64,000 nucleotides of DNA from Oreocharis arfaki (taxonomy: Eukaryota; Chordata; Aves; Passeriformes; Paramythiidae): the NCBI GenBank assembly GCA_013398015.1, contig VZRR01013891.1, positions 124,001 through 188,000 on the forward strand. Reading direction: 5' to 3'. Below the pieces are notes generated by a model. That model was given only the letters and a program-made list of their open reading frames with translations, ran no database searches and was not told the origin of the DNA. The position numbers and the translations under genes are program-made. Of this stretch, positions 26,201-41,200 are shown one piece after another; position 1 is the stretch's first letter, and each line of letters begins with the position of its first letter.

Positions 26201-29200
26201 GCTGGTGGGGACACCATGAGACCGCATTTCCTGTGGCTGCTATGGGGAAATAACCAGCTGATGTCTGTGTTGTCAGTATGTCTGAAAACACAGTTAGGAA
26301 ACCATCTGTTTCTATTTGAGTCTAGCATCTTCTCTTGATAAGGATATATTTTGGTGGAAAATTTGCTGGTTTGGGGCCTCTAACAACTCTTTTCCTGGGG
26401 GCTGTGTACCATATTTCTGCAGACATCAGGAATATGAAGCAACCAGCTTGTTGGTTTCTGTGTTGGTTGCTTTTTCTGTCAGTACACAAGAACCCATTGG
26501 AAAAGGCTGCTATAATAGTTTTGCTGCATGAAGTCCGAGCCAAACTGAAAGGAAAGCAAGTGCTGTAGCAAAATCACCAAAAGTTAGTGGAGAGTTGAAT
26601 TAATTGTTGGCTGCTTACTCCTGTTGTGCAGTAGAAGAAATAAATCATGCTTCCAGAGCTGACTTTTCCCAGAAGTGCATATATTCCTCAGGTTTTGGAT
26701 CTATTTTTAGTGTTCTAGTTTCTCCTTTAAAAATATATATAGTTTGATAAAGTCACTGTTGTTTGTTTGCTTGTTTGTTTGTTTGTAAAATTAGTGGAAT
26801 CTCTTGCTCATCATACCATTTCATGGAAAAAATCTGCTGCCTTTTGGGGCTTAAATTATTTACTTACTTGTTTTAGTCTACAGCCCCCACCTTCCATTTT
26901 GTTTGTAGAATGTTCATTTTAATGGTTTGAGGTTTTGTTTCTTTTTTGGTGTTTTTTTCCTGCTGTTCATTTCTTTAATTGTTGGTCAGAAGAATTGATT
27001 AGGACAGGAACTGATGTGATGTATATTTGTTGTGAGAATTCTCAAATCAAATGGAGGTAAACAAAGAGTGTAAAGACCTGGAATTACAGCTTAATCTATA
27101 GGTAGGTAGACATTTGATTTAGAGATGTGTTTGGACATATATTTGGGTGTAATTGGATTGATCTTGGTCCTCAATTCCTGACCATTTGCTGACAGTGCCG
27201 TTTGGAGAACATCTGTCCAGCTTGGGGTTGGAAAGCTATACCTTTCCAAAGGCTGTATTTCAGGAGCAAGATGTACATACCTTCCTCATTTTTACTTGCT
27301 AAAGCTTCTGCACGGCTTAATAAGGCAGCTGCAAGTGGGTCAATGAGTCACCTTTATCCATTTGAATGCTGTGTAGAGGGACTTTAATATTTAGATGACT
27401 CAGTGTAAAGTAGAAACATGGTTTGCTGAAAAGGAAATAGTAATCCCCTCATAAAGAGTTTTGACTAAGATATAAGGATGCCTGTATGACATAAAAAGTA
27501 TATTTTAAGTGTTTTGGCTGGCCTATCTCAGAGGCACTTTTGGCCATGGAGGCCCCTGCATAGGACTGCAGCATTCCCCAGACAGCTGAGCTTTTAGACT
27601 TAGCTTAGAGCTGTGGAATGTGACCTTGCTTCCTGATGGAGACCTACCTCCAACTGTATCAGCAACAAACACAAGAGGTGACACTTCTCAGAAGCTGGAA
27701 AATTATCATATTATGGCAGAAATCTTAGTCTGAAATATGGGATGGAAACTGGTTTAATAAATTAAAACTTGGAAATTATTTGGTAACGTACAGGTCTCCA
27801 ACTTGGCTGTTGATTTTATTGGACATTGCTTCTAAAGTTCCAAAGATTACTATTTGGACTTGATGGTCTTAGAGATCTATTTCAACCTTTATGATTCTGT
27901 GATACATACTTATTGTTGAATAGTGATAGTCTAAAAATATCAAATAAATTGATCTCAAAATGTCATTAAATGGTACAATCCAAGTATAACTAATCCAGTA
28001 TGACTGCTCCAGATTGAGGAATAGTACTGATGAGTATGCAACAGGTTTTATTATAAATGCAAATCTATAGCGGAAGTGAAAGACTTTTTTTTGAACTTGC
28101 ATACATTTACCACAGGAATGATACAGTGGGCAATAGACCACATGGAATAATTTTTTAAAAATTTAAATTGCTGGGGGGTTGTACCTGCAGGAAAAGATGC
28201 ACAAGCTTTTGGAAGTCTATGAGCGCCTGGGTGGTGAAGAGGATATTGTTAACCCAGCCAATGAGCTCATTAAAGAAGGACACATTCAGAAACTTTCAGC
28301 AAAGAATGGCACAGCACAGGATAGGTACTTATTCCTGGTGAGTATTTTAGTTGCTCTTTTATTTTCAGGGTTGTGCTCAGGTTGGACAGGCCTTAAAGCA
28401 AACTGGTCTAGTGGAAGGGGTCCCTTCTCATGGCAGGGGTGGAACGAGATAGGCTTTAAGGTCCCTTCCAACTCAAACCATCCTTCAAATCTATGGTTCT
28501 GTGGTACTTTTCCATCTTCTTAAGCTCAAAGATATAAAGCACTCACCAGCTGAGCCCAGCCACTCCTTCTGAGCAGCAGTTTTCTCTTGAAGCTTTTTCC
28601 TCAAGGATTTCCTTCTTTCTTCCATGCTGTGCCTTTGCTGATGCCCTGTCATGCCCAAAGGGGTCTTTTCCATCTCCCTCCTCAGAGGCTGGGTTTTTGC
28701 AGACTGCCACAGGAGGTGGTTTCCAGCCAAACCACCTTGCTGGAGGAGATGGCCAGCTCTCACTGGCACTGGGAGAAGAGCTCTCATACTTTCAAGGCAG
28801 TCAAATTCAGAGGGAGGGGCAGAAGGGAGAAGTGACTGGCTGACATGTTTCTGTGTGCCCACTTCTTTTGGTAATGATGCATCAGCCTCACTTTCACCTT
28901 AAATCTCTTCTTGAGAACTATGTCTTGGAGTAAAACACACTAGAGCCCTAAACTTTCACAATGCAGGCTGTGTCCAGCATGTAACTGCCTAAGTTAAACT
29001 CTTGCCTCGTTGCAGTTTAACAGCATGGTGCTGTACTGTGTGCCAAAACTGAGGCTGATCGGCCAGAAGTTCAGTGTCCGAGAGAAGATGGACATTGCAG
29101 GACTGCAGGTTCGCATCTCTTCTTTTCTCTTTTTTTAATGCTTCTTGATTTCTTCGGATCCCTGCTGAATCCAAACACATAACATTATATGAATGTAAAA

Positions 29201-32200
29201 ATACGATAAAATTCTAAAATCCAGCTTTGGATCACTTTGGATCAATGCAGCTTTTCCACTATGAGAAAGACCTTAAGGTGCTGGAGTGCGTCCAGAGAAG
29301 CACAACAGAGCTGGGGAAGGGTCTAGAGCACAAGTCTGATGAGGGAGCTGGGGCGGGATTCTGTCTGGAGATAAGGAGCGAGACCTTCTTGCTTTCCACA
29401 GCTGCCTGAAATGTATGTGTAGCCAGGTGAGGGTTGGCCTCTTCTTACAGGTGACAGGATGAGAGGAAGCAGCCTCAAGTTGCACCAAGGGAGGTTTAGG
29501 TTGGATATAAGGGAATATTTCTTCACTGAAATGGTTGTCCAGCCCTGGCACAGGCTGCCCAGCGAAGTGGTGAAGTCAGCATCTCTGGAAGTGTTCAAAA
29601 AACATGTGAATGTGGCACTTGAGAACATGGTTTTGTGGTGAATGTGATGATGCTGTTTTGGCGATTGGACTTGATGATCTTAAAGGTCTTTTCCAACCTT
29701 AAGGATTCTATGATTGTATCTCTTTTTGTGTTTTTTGGTTGGTTGGTGTTACAAACCAGTTTAACACAGAAGACCAAAGGAAACTAAGCCTCTGAGAATA
29801 AAACGGATGGAACCCAGAAAGGTTTCAAATAATCAACAAAAACTTGATTAAAACCGAATGAGGTTAGATGCTGGTGCCAAAAGAAGTGATATATTTTGTT
29901 TAATAGTAAAAGAGGCAAAGAGAAAGAAATAGAAAAGAGGTGTGCGTGGGTGGGGGGACAGGGAGAGAGTGACAGGGGTTAGGTAGAAACAGATGACCCT
30001 TGCTCAGAGACGTGAGCAACGACGTCTCATTGCTCCCCTCCATCTGGTCTTCTTGGTGGTGAGGGTTCCCCGATGCTGCTGCCATGCCAAAAAGTATAGA
30101 ATCCAGTGGGTTAATGTACTTTGGGCCAGGTGGGAATGCGCACATGCCTCCTCTGGGGAAGGCTAGTTTGACACTGTCCCTTGCAACACTGTGGATCTGT
30201 TGCATCATGTTCAAGTGCTCTGGTGCAGGGTCTGGGGACCCCTTTGGGGGAGGGCCTTTGACGGGCCATGACTCTGCTGTCCTTCATGTGGATGTGGCTT
30301 TTCCCAGGGTGAAGGGTCCCACAGCTGAGCTCCTCTGCACCCCAGAGAATGGGCGTTCGCTGCTCAGACCAGAGGCTATTTCACTACACATCCAAAACCT
30401 CTCCTCCACCCACCCTTTGGTGTGAGGGTCTATTCGAGCCCGGCAGCTGATAGCCCCGGGGCTGTGGTCTCCACCTGGAAGGTGCTAAGCTTGGTCCCTC
30501 TGTGAATGCATTCTTCTCCACCGAGTCACTTTATGTTACCTTCATCAATGAGCAGTGTAGGGCTCCATTCATGGTTTTAGTGGTTTTCTCTGCAGCTTTT
30601 GTACAGTTTTGCTGTAATAGGCAAAAGTCCTTCACGAAGATGTTTAAACTATAATTTATAACGTTTCAGTCTCCAACAGTTGGGTTTTTAAAATTTTTAT
30701 GAGAATCATTCGAAAGGGAGCAGAATAATGGTGACTCTGTGTGACGTGTTTGGACTGAGAGCCTTACCTTGTCCCCTGGCTGGCACAGGAGCCACCTTCT
30801 CCCCCTGCTGCTGTAGGAGTCTGGTTGGTGATACAGACCCACAAATTTTGTAGCAAGACAGGTAACTATGGAAACAGTCTCTAATTTTTTCTACTTCTAT
30901 ACTTTATTCCAAATGATCCTTTTGACTAAGCATTTCAAAGAATGACTATATTTGTAAGTCATTAAAAATGTTGGGAAGACAAGGTCAATGACTAAAAAGC
31001 TGATGTGCTTTTTACAGGTCCAAGAAATTGCCAAGCAAAATGTGGCTCATACATTTTCCATAACAGGAAAAAAGAGATCATTGGAACTACAAGCCAGGTA
31101 TGGTACTTGTTCTGTCTTTGAAGGTTTGTGAATATGTATGGAGAAATTGATCTATGGGCTGTGCTAGTGTGACAGTGCTTTAAATCATGAGGTGAGCAGT
31201 AGAGGTGGGTAACTTAGATATGCAAGAGAATGTTGGTCCTAAGTCAAAGTGTGTTGATTGCCTTTATTGAATGCTTACAGTATTTATAGTAGTGCTTGTA
31301 GGGTCCACTGTGTCAACAATCCAAGTTTTTTTGACATTTGGTAATAATTACTGTCAATAATTATTAATAATGTTTATAAAATAGTGGATTGCAAAGCTAA
31401 AAATCTAATGGATATAAAGCTGTGAAGCTGTGAATTGAATTTACTGAAAATATTGTAAGTAGAATGATGATGTTTTCTCTATTTTTTTTTTGTTTAAACA
31501 GGACAGAAGAGGAGAAGAGGGAATGGATTCATGTTAGTACAAAGCACCAATGATAAGGAGGGCAATCACCATGCAGGCAGCATTTAAAATTATTGTTTTG
31601 GGGTTCTGAATTAACGTGGCTCTGCCGGGAAGCTGGGTGGGCCAGTCTGGTGGAGCTGCTCATGGAGCAGTGTGGAGCCCAGTCAGGGTTCCAGTGCTGA
31701 CCAGCTGGCCCCAGAAAGTATCTGGGGGGTCAGACTGGGTTCCCCTTTCCTGTATTCCTCAAGCCCACTATAAGAAAAGACTGAGGCATCTGACCTTGTA
31801 TATTCTTCCAGTTTGGCTTGTAGAGACACTGTCTGATGGCAGTCTTGGTTTTTAACTTACACAATAATGAGTTAACACCACCACTTAAGGTTTTTAAGTT
31901 TCCCTTTCATTTATACAAGTGTAAGGGTTTTTCACCAAATGATAATCCTACCCTTCTTCCTATGAGAGTTTTTTTTTTTGCTATGCTTCTCATCTTTGCT
32001 GACATTTTTGTCTCAGGTCATTCAAGCCACAATAGAAAAGCACAAACAGAACAGTGAGACATTCAGAGCTTTCAACAGCTCTTTTTCACAGGAAGAGGAG
32101 CATCTTCCTGATTCCTCAGTAAGTACCAGTGCTTCATTCTCCTGTGCCAGAACAGTTTTACCAACAGTTCAGACCTGCACAGCTAACTTTAAAATAGTGG

Positions 32201-35200
32201 AGTCTTTTTCTGGATTTTTATATGACATTACAGGGCAGTCATCTCCATTTCTCTGGCTCTCAAATGTGTATCGGTCACAGTTACTCAGCTGTGCAGATAT
32301 GGAATAAATTACCCAGGGCAATTCAATGCCAGAGACCCATCAGTCATGTTTTCCAGGCTGGTGGCTTTTTTTAGCAGAACAGGTGTAATTCCTCAATGTT
32401 ATGAGTGCTTAGCTGTTTGGAATGTTGTTTGTGTGCCTGGGAGATTTTGTTCATTACTTTTCCCCATCTTATCAGAGATGCATTTTGGGATTATTTCTTT
32501 GATATAATCAAAGAAATATTTTATCATTATTTAAAATATTTTAAAGACTCTGAAGGAAAATGATGCATTTTTAAAGGATCTTAAAATGATAGAGAGTAAA
32601 TATATTTCAGGAAAAAATACTTTTCAATTAAATATGCAAAATAGTCTTGGAAGTTTATTGTTTCTCTGCAGCCCTAAGGTATCACTCTGTGTTGTGTTTG
32701 GTAGGAATTCTGTTTTAGAAGTATTCACATCAGGACAGTATCTCTCCATTCAACTTGAAAATGGTGGTGATAACCTTAGCCACAGGCATTTGCTACAAGC
32801 TAAAGAGGAATAGGGCCTGGGAGAGCAAAATATTTAGGAATATCATGCAGTGCTGCCTGTGACTTTATTACTTCAGACATGGTAGATATTGGAGAACAGG
32901 GAGAGAAGGTCCATCTGCAGAGACTGAACTTTGGGAGCTTGTTATCTCCCCCCTCCCCTGTCTCCTAAACTGTTTGGGGGGCTTTTGTTTTGGTACCTAA
33001 CAATTTTTGACATCTCTCCTTGGAGATTCAGGACTGATTCAGTGACTCAATAATCTGGATTTTTTATCTGCCTGATTTCCCAGGGGCCTCAGGAGAGATG
33101 TTGGATATGCCTTTCATCCCAGCATAATCAGATTGACAGTGAAGATGATCTCAACACTCCATAGTCTAGAATCATGCTACTGATAGCAGCCAGCAGTGAG
33201 CCATTTTCAAAATCTGGCATAGTTTACTTATCCTGAACTACTCATCAGCTAAAAATACTTGGGAAAAAAAATAGAAAATAATCAGTCCATGCCTATATTT
33301 TTCAGTTAACTCACAGCTGCATTCAGAGCCAGGATGCTTTGATGGAAAAAAATCTTTTGCTAATAAGCAAACTAATAGGCACACTTCTTTCTATGTAATT
33401 AAGACACAGCATCTGGTCAACTTCATTATTATTATCTTGCTTTGTAAATTCAATTTGATTTTGCTTCTGTGTTCATGGTGTAGCCACATATTTATACTCT
33501 TCATAAAACTCAAGCAGAGCAGGAGTCTGGTTTATCCCTGGCTGTGATATTAATGCAGTCTGCACTGTAATTTCTTTAATGCCAGAATACTAACCTGTAT
33601 TTTTAGGAGATTAGCTTCTCTAGATAATCAGCTTTAAAAACCAATGTCACAGCTAAATGTGACAGAAATTGCTGCCAGTTAAAATGAGCTGAAGGTATTT
33701 CTGTAAGGAAAACTGGACAAATACTGAGAACATTCTTGTATGAAATACACTGCGCTGGGTAGCATCCACCATACATATCATCTATGGAATACTGGGCAGC
33801 AACTTTAGAGGAAAAAGTGACCCTTTTTTTCATCTCATGTATCAAGAAATAGATATGCACTCATGGATTCCTGGCTGGATCTGTAACAGCTACTAGAAAT
33901 TAGCCTGTGAAAAGAGTCAAATTGTTTTTCTCCCATCCTTGGCCATACATTTACTATGTTACAGTGCTTAGGACTGGTTGCAGTTCTTGACCAGTGCATG
34001 CAACTCTGACCATGCTTGTGTTTCCCTGCTGACTCACACAAGCTCATATCAGCATTTTGGGTTGGTGTCAGCCTGAAATCTGCCTACAGAAGACTTGTGG
34101 TTTCTGGGAGGTGCAGAAATCTGAAATTGGACCTGACTCTTAAGATTATGCCTGTGCAGGTCTTCAGCAATTAATGATCTCTCACCTGTCAGGGGGCGAA
34201 TACTCGTGTCCTTGCCAATCAGTGCCAGGCAGGGTAATGCTAGCAGTAGTCCTTTTAAAAAGTCTTTTTAGAAAGCTTTCAGGTTCCTTTGTGGTTTAGT
34301 TCCTCCATTTTCACCTGCAGCATTTCCAGGCTATGTGAAGGGTGTTTTTAAAGCCATCTAAAAATGTTCCCAAGGAAAAGAACCTCTTTCACCACTGCTT
34401 CATCTCAGAAGAGTTGGAGGCTCCTGGTGTGGTGAAGGATCCAATTTGTGCAGTCTTGAAAGGCTGGCAAGGAAAAGTGCTGCAGAGAGCTGAGCTCTGT
34501 GGAAGTGGCATCCCTAAGATTTGAGATTGAGAATGCTTCTGTTAGTTAAATCATGATTGTTTGATGCCAAATCGTTACTATTTCCCTCCACTGTTTCTGT
34601 CCCCACAGATATGGGGTGGTTCTGACAAACATGTCAATAATTATTCTTACCAGGTCTTAGACACTGTGAGTGGTAGTGGTAATGTAAGAGGGAGAAGCCC
34701 TTTTAAAGTATTTTCCAGGTAAGAGTAGAGGGTATTTGATTTTTATCCCGTTATTCCAAATAAACAGACACGGGGATCTGAATAGACAACTGGAGAAATT
34801 TAGTCTTTTCCCTAAATTTGCTGGCGGTTTTCTCAATCTCTTCTTCAAACCCTGATTTTTCTCCACATTTTTCTTTTTCCAAGTCCTATCACAGCACATA
34901 GATGTCCTTTTACTAGGCAGAGTAAAACCCTGGTTCGATTAGGATTCCAGTGAAAAGAACCCCTTTGCAGAGGACTGAGGAACAGACTCACCTTAGGGTT
35001 GCAGAGGCAGAAATAGCTGGTTAGAGCTGAGTAGTGATGCTTCCTTTAATTCAATCAAATTCCCTGAGGAAGTGCTCTAGGGTGACACAGCCCTGGTCCC
35101 AAGGGATGCGTTTGCTCCTTTCCTTGTCTTAAAGAGTTGACTGATTGTATTAGAATATAAATAGATCAAATGAGGCATCAGAATTAATAGCTCTTCAATT

Positions 35201-38200
35201 TGGCCACTTAAACAGAGATTAAACCTTTTTGCTTTAAAATTACACGAAGCCAGAGTGCTAAAATGCACTGGCCATTTGGATAATCTCAAAATAAGAGATG
35301 TTGTCTAGTTGGCAAAGGAAGAATGATCTATGGGAATAACAGGAGAATTGATCATAAAGAATGTAATAGCTTGAGAACCCTGTGTAAACTAGCAAACCCC
35401 CTGTAAATTTATTGCAGATAAGGTGGTTTTCCTTTCTTTTTAGCCTATGATTTTGATACTCAATGTACAAAGCTTATTATTTGCCCTCTATATGTATTGA
35501 ATACTATTGAATGTATATATAAGTATGGCATACATATAGATATATGAATATTATACATGAACTCTATATGAATATGTATAGATATACAAATATCTATGTG
35601 TATTTAGTACATATACTTCTCTATGATTGAATAAATAGAGATGCCATCACATTTCTTCAGGGATTGAGATGTATTGCGAGGAAGAAAAACTTAACTGAAT
35701 AGTGTTTGAACGGAGTAATTTTGTTCCTCTCAGAATCAAGTGCCTTCACAGAGCCTTTGCTGGTTTGGCTGGCAGGCTCCAATAGAGCAGTGTCCTTCAA
35801 ACTATGACACTGCCTTTCTGCAGCATATGGGGGACAGGTACAGGTTGCACCCAAAGGCAGGTTGGCAATTCAGTGTGATCTCTAAGTTCATCCACACCAG
35901 AGCCCACCCCATATTTGAGGGTAGCTGAGCACATGTATGACGTGCACCTGGTCTAGTGGAAGGTGTCCCTGCTCATGGCAGGGGGCTGGAACAAGATGAG
36001 CTCTAAGGTCCCTTTCAACTCAGATCATTCTATGGTTCTGTGATCTGATTTTATGAATTAAAGTGTACTCACAAGCAAAGAGTTGAGGGGCTGAAAGCAA
36101 ACTCTTTTTCTTTTCTCTTTTTTCCCCCCCTTGTTTTTCTTTGTTTTGTTTTCTTTTCAGTATTTAATATATTTGAGGAAGAATGTCCATTTTGAAACTG
36201 TTCTGTTTCTGTGTCATTCTGTTTCTCCTCAGATAGCCAGCACCAGCTCGGTGGAATCAATGCCAGGGGCAGATGGTGGTGGTGCATTAGGAGGGGTGAG
36301 TAATTTGAAGCTAATACTTTAGTCAGAGCAGTGTTGGGAGGTGGGTTACGTTTGTTTTGTAGCAGGGAAAAAAAAATCATACTTCAATATAGATTTGATA
36401 GGGTTTATATCCTGCTGTCTGTGGCTGCAGCTGTGCTGTCATTAGCTTCCTGGCTAAGTTATACCTGTAGCTACTTGCTATTTGCAGCATCAGGGAATTT
36501 GAATCTTGCTCAGATATGTCACAAAAACCAGGAAGTAAACTCTCCAACCAATTTGCCGGGTTAGAAAGCTGACATTATATTAAGAGTGCTGGACGCGTGG
36601 GGGTTACTCCTCAAATCATGCTTAGGCTTCTTAAATCAATATAACTTGTCCAGTAACAGATATATGCTGCACATGCATCAGAGCTGGTTCCTTCAATTTG
36701 TAGCACTGGGTTTTGAGAGGGAGAGGTTTGTGGGGGCTTTTTTTTTGTTTGTTTGTTTTTTGTGGGGTTTTTTGGTGTGGTTGTTTTTTGTTTGGTTTTG
36801 TGTGCATGTGTTTAAATTGTGATAGGGAGCTACACTGATTGCTTGGAGGGAGAAGGGCAAAAAGAGACCAGGAAGCCTATCTGATTAATACCATCACATT
36901 GTGTAACTCAGGATTTCATCTCCAGAACCAAATTTTGAGTAACACTTCTTCCACAGCATGCTTTCCATGTTTCTGCTGGTGCAGAGGAAGAGATGACAGT
37001 ACTTCAGTACAACTCTGGCCTGTAAAAAATTGGCTGCCATGAAAGCAAAATATACTTTCCAAGATATTTTTCATTTTGTTCAGTACAATGGCTATGACTG
37101 CTGCTGAGTCACCCCCCCTTTAATAAGGTCTACTTTTTATTATTCTTATCTCTCTCTTCTAGAATAAAACATTTTCAGGAAATGCCTAAGGTCAGTCTAA
37201 TTTACTGAAAATTAGCCTCAACAAGAACAAACAACCACCAAAAATACCCTTACCTGTAGAGCTATAGGATGTTATGTATTAGCATGACGATTTTAGTAAC
37301 AAAGGAGCCATTTAGCAGCTTCTCCAGACCTCTGGCCAAGCTTGGAAAAGTGCACAAGCTTCTGGTAGAGTGCACAGAGTGTCAATGCGAAGTTGTTAAA
37401 CGAGCCAGCAACCTGACCTATAAAAAACAGGTTATAAGTATTTGTGATTAGTGTGCTCCGTGGTGGTTATTTTTTGTTCTCACTTCATATTTTTGCTTAA
37501 CAATTTTTTCTTTATTTGTAGTCAGTTTTGTGATTAGTGCCTTGTGCCTTGAGTTACAGATGCTATATTGAGTGAGCTACTTAAAAAAAAAAAAAAAAAA
37601 GAGAGATGTTGTATAGTGTTAAAAAAAACCCAAACCCACATAAACATTTTGGTTGGTCTCAAGTATCTTCAGGAAATGTAAATTTTATTTGTAATGAAAT
37701 AAAAAGTTGTATCTTTTTAGTTGATTATAAATAGTCGTGTCAGTGATTTGCATAGCATATCTTGATATGTTTAGTAATTTTCCTTAAATCGTGTATTTAA
37801 AGAAAAAATTAATTCCTGACATAGAGATAGAAATGGAGTTGATCGAAGAGGCAAAGTTAAAAATACCCAAAGATTGTGTAGTGTTGATTCTGGGCTCTAA
37901 TTTTGCTAAAAATGGATAATATCAATACAAATAATGAATAAAAATGTTAGTTGCAGCTTCAGAAAATAAGAATTTTTAGTGCTGACATCTCTTTAGTTAA
38001 ACAGCTCAGTGAGAGCACAAGCAATACATTGTGTGCTCAACAGCTTCACGTGCAAACCACTTGGTGGTAGTGGTGGCCAGCAAACTGGGAGCTCCTTCCT
38101 GTGCTTCCCCAGCCTGCTCAAGAGGCTTCTGGGATTTTCTTCAGCGTTCACATTTGCATAACCAGACAGTGAAATCCTGCTGCAGGAAGGATCATCCGCT

Positions 38201-41200
38201 TGTCTGCAGCATCATGGTACCTCTTTGTTGAATTGTCTTGCTGCTCTGCACTGCTGGTGCAGTTTATGCTCAGACTTCTGTGTGCAGGAGGAAATATGAG
38301 CCTGTGGAAAAGGTCTTAAACGTAACCTTGCATGTATAATGTTGGCATGTAAAGAAACAAACTAAATGATTGCAAAGTACAAAATTTGCTATATAATTTA
38401 AAATGATTTTTCATCTATAGTAAGCATTTCCAGAAGCACCTGCTGATGTTCTACCCCATTGTGGGTTGCTCCAAATAGTTAATTTATAAATGGAAAATAC
38501 ACCTGTAAGGGCATAATGAGAAGAAAAAGAAGTGAAACCGTTTTGTAGCTCATGTATCTGCTCATGCAAGAGTCTCATCAGACTGTCTATGAGTTACATG
38601 AACAACATTGGGGCTGGATTTCTACCTGCTGGCCCAGACAGAATGAAATACCTGGTACAGAGAAGCTGCCCCATCCCTGGCAGTGTCCAAGGCCAGGCTG
38701 GACGGGGCTTGGAGCAACCTGGGACAGTGGAAGGTGTCCCTACCCGTGGCAGGGTGGTGGATGAGATGAGGTTTGAGGTCGCTTCCAACCCAAACCATTC
38801 TGGGACTGCATGATCCTCTGACTATATAGCAAGTAACAAGTAATGGTAATGGCAGTCTCCTAAGCCCACTGTTTTTCTTGCTGTTCCTACCAGCTTTTTG
38901 GAGATTCTTCCCTGCATTTCAGAAGCAAATGGAGGCTGCATATTTCACTAAGTTCAGATGTCTGAACAGATGGCTGAGAAGGCCAGCCACAGGCCTTCAT
39001 CTTGCAGTCACATGAGTTGTACCTCTTGCTGGGATAGATGCTATTTTTCCACCAAAAATTTAAAATTGGAGGAAACCCTCAAGATTTAGAGTGTGAAATG
39101 CAGTAGAGTAAAAGCAAATTAGTGCTCAAAACAACCTAGTCTGTAGGAAGTAGACCCTAGCTCTGAATAGATTTTATGTGAGTGGTTTTTTCTGTCAGTC
39201 TCAGCAGCTTCAAAACAGAGTTGGGTATACTGAGAAAGATGAGAAATATGACAATTATTCAAGCTCATTAGTATCAAGATGCTGAAGCGAGGGCAGCTCT
39301 GTGTTAGCATGTTTTAACTAGCATCAGCAGTAAATAAAGTAGCTTGTGTAATAAAGGACACAGTTGCAAAGTGACTGTTAGAATTATCTATGATGAACAG
39401 TGTGTGAGTTACAATGCATGTCCTTGTTTGCTTCAAAAGCCTCTCTGTTCAGATGATGTGTTAAGAGTGTGTGGCAAGGTCACCTGAGCCATCACTGGGT
39501 GGGATGAGGGCACTGCCAGTGCGAGAAGATCTCCTTGTTTTCACAGGAATGGAAAGCAATCATTTTTAAATTCTTTTTCAGTGTCAGCCGTTAAATAACA
39601 TATTATTGAAAAAGTCTTTATTCTGTAATAGCTCACTGGAATTTGCCAAGTAATAAAGACATTTTCATTTTTATTATCTTTTCTGCAGCTACAATAGCAA
39701 TGTTTCAAACTCTTTTGTTCTCACTGAATTCTAACAATATTGAGGAATACTGTGAAATATTGCTGGCATTCATCAAACACTTAAAGACATCTTTATATGG
39801 GGCCTTTTTGGATTACTGAAGTTAGTATTAAGTGCTTGTTATATGCTACAGTGCAAGTTAAATTATAATGGTGTAAAATAGAAGCTCATGCAGAACTGTC
39901 CTAACAAATCTTGCCCAATATAATACGCTTTCTGCCTTCTTTCTTTGTCCAATATATGGGTCATGTGTTTTTGGAAGTGGACACTGTCCAGACTGTTCCA
40001 CTCTGAGGAGGAAGTCACATAGAAGATCTGTTAGAGGAAATATTCAACTTGAGTCTTATCTGTGTTGTAGAGCATGCGTGTGGGAGATGACGGGTATTCC
40101 TAATGAAGTACAACCAAATTAACTTGTTTCCACATAAAGCAGCCCACTTGATTAGTAGTAGAGGAACTCCAGGTTTTTTCTTATGTAGGTGCCTACTGAA
40201 AGCCAAAAATTTGTTTTGTTTAGCATTTGTTGTGATTATCTTCCAGTCAGAGCTCACAGGGCTAAATGGTGCCCTCATTTTTGCTCTTGCCATTCCAGTA
40301 ACACCAGTGTAATTGTGGTTAATATAAGAATCAGAAGCCTTGTTACGCTATATGCAGATTTGAACTATTAAGACAAGAGAAAAATAAGGCTGACCAGTGA
40401 GGAAATGCTCTGATCTGACAACTTAAGGGCAATCTATCTCTCCCTAGTGGAAGGATAATCAGGCTTCTAAAGCATTAAATTGCATTAACATCAAGATCAG
40501 AGTGAGAAATAGCTGACTTTAGTCAATATCTGTGATACAAATAAAAAAGTTACTCTGGAGGTTGCTGCTGATCAGTCAAAGCTTTTGGAACTGGTCTTAT
40601 TATCTGCCTTACTTGGAGGAGTCTGATAGAGCCTGGAAGGAAAGACTTGCCAATGACTCATCCTAGGCATTGTTTTGTTCAGTGTCGTAGTGGTTATAGC
40701 TGGTTCTTTACAAGAAAAGTGAAATACTTCTCTCTGCTCCAATGTGGGAGGACTTGGATTTGCAGACATTCTGTTCTGATGAGCAATTAATATGTGTTTT
40801 TATGGGGTTATAGTGATTTTCCTGAATGAACAAATCTGTGACTGCCCTTCACCAGTCTGAATTGCCAAACATCCTATGTGCTTGTATACAAGTTTGAAAC
40901 ATTGCTGTTGCAGCCATAGAAAAGATAAGAAAAATGACAAGATTCAATGCAATTGAGGTAATTAGTTGTGGGTTTGTTTTGTAATAGCATTATAAGGCAG
41001 AGTGGTTCCACTGGCTCTGCTGAAATACAATATGCTTTCCTCTGTAAGCAGGGAATCCAAGGCAGACTTGAGGAGGCTGAAAGATGGGAGCAGTGTCAGC
41101 TTATAAAATTTGATAGCTTTTCTTTAGCTGGCCTGAAAGTCTCTATTACTGGCTTCTGTACATTCATCATGACCACTGAGATGAAACCGTAGGGTGAATG

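Larger units (their letters stand above)
25501..28190 (+). other. FGD3 intron 8
   Basis: 2.7 kb holding a GTTT simple repeat at 26758-26786 and a CR1 tail at 27852-27903. Nothing else recognised. Confidence 0.75.
29109..31017 (+). other. FGD3 intron 10
   Basis: 1.9 kb, filled largely by a CR1 fragment (29262-29716) and a probable LTR-type repeat (about 29748-30440). Confidence 0.7.
32119..36232 (+). other. FGD3 intron 13
   Basis: 4.1 kb. It contains an AT-rich low-complexity stretch at about 35485-35625 and a CR1 tail at 35946-36044. No gene-like content. Confidence 0.75.

Noticed and set aside
37583..37600. Poly-A run as the tail of a processed pseudogene
   Set aside because: No gene-like sequence or target duplication precedes it; a simple repeat fits better.
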